Translations under genes and position numbers: made by a program
The notes under the pieces: model-generated
Seen by the model: only the letters and a program-made list of their open reading frames with translations
Database searches by the model: none
Told to the model about the DNA's origin: nothing
Part shown: piece after piece, positions 62,660-64,000 of the stretch
Layout: every line of letters starts with the position of its first letter
Position numbering within the stretch: position 1 is the stretch's first letter
Assembly (NCBI GenBank): GCA_963845445.1
Contig: CAWJSE010000002.1
Span: 434,001-498,000 of the forward strand
From: JABDBL01 sp963845445
GTDB taxonomy: Bacteria > Cyanobacteriota > Vampirovibrionia > Obscuribacterales > Obscuribacteraceae
DNA: 64,000 nt
Direction of reading: 5' to 3'

Positions 62660-63703
62660 ATGGCGGATCCTAACAATTCGGCCGGTGGTTTCGAAAGTAA
62701 ATTTAAAGCTATTTGGACAACGGTCGTAGCCTATTGGTTAGGCCTAACTAAGAATGCTTATGGCCTGGCTGCCCTGGGCATAATGACTACATTTTTCATT
62801 ATCATTTTTTCTACAGTACTCGTGCCCATGCAGTTATTCTGGCCTAAACAAAGTGGAAACGGCAATGATTACACGATCGCTAAAGCGGGGGATGCTCATC
62901 GCGGCCGTCAAATTTATGTCAGAGAAGGATGCTTTTACTGCCACAGCCAATTTACTAGATTGCAAGACCGCGGCTATGGACCTCTAGTTAGAGCAGGCGA
63001 TTACTATAAGGACAATGATCAAACATATGAGACTCCCCACGTATTAGGAACAGCTCGCACCGGGCCGGACCTAACCAATGAGGGTGGCAGGATGTCCTCC
63101 GAATGGCAAAAAGCACACTTGGTTAGTCCACGCGCAGTCAAGCCAGGTTCTATCATGCCCAGTTTTAGCTATTTGTCTGACAACGATATGAATGATTTGG
63201 TCAGCTATATTCAAACGCTGGGTAACAAGCGCAAAGTACAACATTTTGTTGAAGCTCCTGACGAATATCAGACTACAACTGAAGCCGGACAAAAATTATT
63301 AGCTCGCAAAACTGTGGATACAAATTCTTCAGCAGCAGCAAATGCCGGACGGGGCATTTATACCCAAAATTGCGCTGTCTGTCATGGTTTAGAAGGCTAT
63401 GGCAATGGACCAAATGCTATTACGCTTGAGAAAAAACCAGCTAATTTTAGCCGACCTTTTTATAAACAATACCCTGATGAATTTTGGTTCTATAGAGTTT
63501 CTGAAGGTGTAGCGGGTACGCGTATGCCCAGGTTTGGTGAAGTGCTCACCGAAGAACAGCGTTGGTATTTAGTTTCTTATTTAAAGACTTTGCCTAAAGA
63601 AAAAGAAGTAGTAATTGATCAACTCGATCAGCTCAATAAAGCACAGCCAGTTAGATTACCTACATTGACTGAGCAGCAATATGAACCCCATACAGGAGGT
63701 TAG
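62660..63703 (+). CDS. ccoO: cbb3 oxidase cytochrome c subunit, fused CcoO and CcoP-like heme domain
   Basis: 347 aa. One N-terminal membrane helix (GIMTTFFIIIFSTVLVPMQL) is followed by a CcoO-type domain with heme motif CFYCH (residues 91-95) and its Met ligand in SIMPSFSYL. A linker leads to a second c-type domain with CAVCH (about 238-242) and TRMPRFGE. In the usual cbb3 enzyme the mono-heme CcoO and the di-heme CcoP are separate; here one chain has two hemes. No further ccoP is seen downstream in the window. Confidence 0.92.
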   Translation: MADPNNSAGGFESKFKAIWTTVVAYWLGLTKNAYGLAALGIMTTFFIIIFSTVLVPMQLFWPKQSGNGNDYTIAKAGDAHRGRQIYVREGCFYCHSQFTRLQDRGYGPLVRAGDYYKDNDQTYETPHVLGTARTGPDLTNEGGRMSSEWQKAHLVSPRAVKPGSIMPSFSYLSDNDMNDLVSYIQTLGNKRKVQHFVEAPDEYQTTTEAGQKLLARKTVDTNSSAAANAGRGIYTQNCAVCHGLEGYGNGPNAITLEKKPANFSRPFYKQYPDEFWFYRVSEGVAGTRMPRFGEVLTEEQRWYLVSYLKTLPKEKEVVIDQLDQLNKAQPVRLPTLTEQQYEPHTGG

Positions 63704-63706
63704 AAT

Positions 63707-63946
63707 ATGTGTCCCAATTGCGTTTTAAACCAAGCTAGTCTGCAATCCGGAATGTATGTTGCTTTTGGTATTTGTGGCTTATTCTTCATAGTGGGAGTAT
63801 TAGCAATGATGTGGGCGTTCAAAAACGGCGAATTTGAAAATATCGAAGATGTCAAATATGAAATGATGGACGATGATATCACTGGGGACTTAGCCAATAA
63901 AGCCCGCACTGCCAGTCTAAATACCAAACCAAGTACTCTTGCTTAA
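63707..63946 (+). CDS. CcoS-like small membrane protein with CPNC motif
   Basis: 79 aa. The body FFIVGVLAMMWAFKNGEFEN with IEDVKYEMMDDD matches CcoS, the small assembly factor of cbb3 oxidase (one helix, then G-x-F-x-x-x-E and an acidic DDD end). Upstream of it lies an extra MCPNC start that could bind metal, not typical of CcoS. CcoS is needed to insert heme and copper into CcoN. It lies 3 bp after the cytochrome c gene, last of the cluster inside the window. Confidence 0.72.
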   Translation: MCPNCVLNQASLQSGMYVAFGICGLFFIVGVLAMMWAFKNGEFENIEDVKYEMMDDDITGDLANKARTASLNTKPSTLA

Positions 63947-64000
63947 TACGCTCAAAACAAGGATAACGATAAATTCGTCAAAGAATATAAGGTCAAAGAA

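Noticed and set aside
1..64000. CRISPR arrays, insertion sequences, tRNA and rRNA genes
   Set aside because: I looked for regular repeats, transposase motifs, T-loop sequences and rRNA cores and found none; a covariance-model search could still find a divergent tRNA.

Overview
The window is about 64 kb of gene-dense, AT-rich bacterial chromosome (roughly 40% GC by eye) with short intergenic gaps, frequent TTG/GTG starts and operons on both strands. Kdo-type arabinose-5-phosphate isomerase, a LolA-like periplasmic protein, Tat and Sec export parts and MinCDE point to a diderm, rod-type cell. A cbb3-type oxidase, a rubrerythrin-like protein and the oxidative pentose phosphate enzymes point to a heterotroph that respires oxygen at low levels. 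TPR-bearing Ser/Thr kinases, MurT, a Tal-Pgi fusion, RNase J-type proteins and three cyanobacterial-style GCGATCGC octamers fit a non-photosynthetic relative of Cyanobacteria (Melainabacteria/Vampirovibrionia, Obscuribacterales-like). That assignment is inference; no rRNA or photosynthesis gene is present to confirm it.

Layout. 0-3.2 kb is accessory: an HxlR regulator cut by the window edge, divergent from a GNAT gene across a two-palindrome operator, then a DinB-like protein, a membrane protein with an internal duplication, and a zeta-toxin pair. 3.2-9 kb holds uvrB, tatA, an RDD membrane protein, an alpha/beta hydrolase with an in-frame stop, a candidate three-way-junction RNA and a 2Fe-2S ferredoxin. 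9-12 kb is the L10 leader with rplJ-rplL and a zinc-ribbon/TPR membrane protein. 12-26 kb is mixed: two degenerate GGDEF proteins, DUF962, an RRM protein, a tandem M16 protease, rubrerythrin, quinone oxidoreductase, a MnmD-like methyltransferase, kdsD, a Ser/Thr kinase and a UbiA prenyltransferase. 26-30 kb is minC-minD-minE-rodA, coupling division-site placement to the elongation flippase/polymerase. 30-35 kb has nagA, TPR, cdd, LolA-like and patatin genes. 35-41.5 kb is rpiA/tal-pgi/zwf with divergent pgl. 41.5-45.6 kb is nadK-murT-kinase. 45.8-50 kb is alaS-rnhA-ilvE. 50-55 kb has lysC, a full-length RNase J homologue that has lost its metal ligands, and a TPR-matrixin protein. 55-60 kb is gcvPA-lepB-HD-GYP-unknown. 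60-64 kb is pth, a decayed SOUL-like gene and a compact ccoN-ccoO/P-ccoS oxidase cluster.

A pervasive oddity is that essential genes (uvrB, rplJ, minE, alaS three times, lysC) are split by single-base frameshifts, mostly at A4-A5 runs where one A appears missing. The simplest reading is uncorrected long-read sequence. Those genes are annotated here as single loci with the break described. I see no tRNA, rRNA, CRISPR array, insertion sequence or replication origin.
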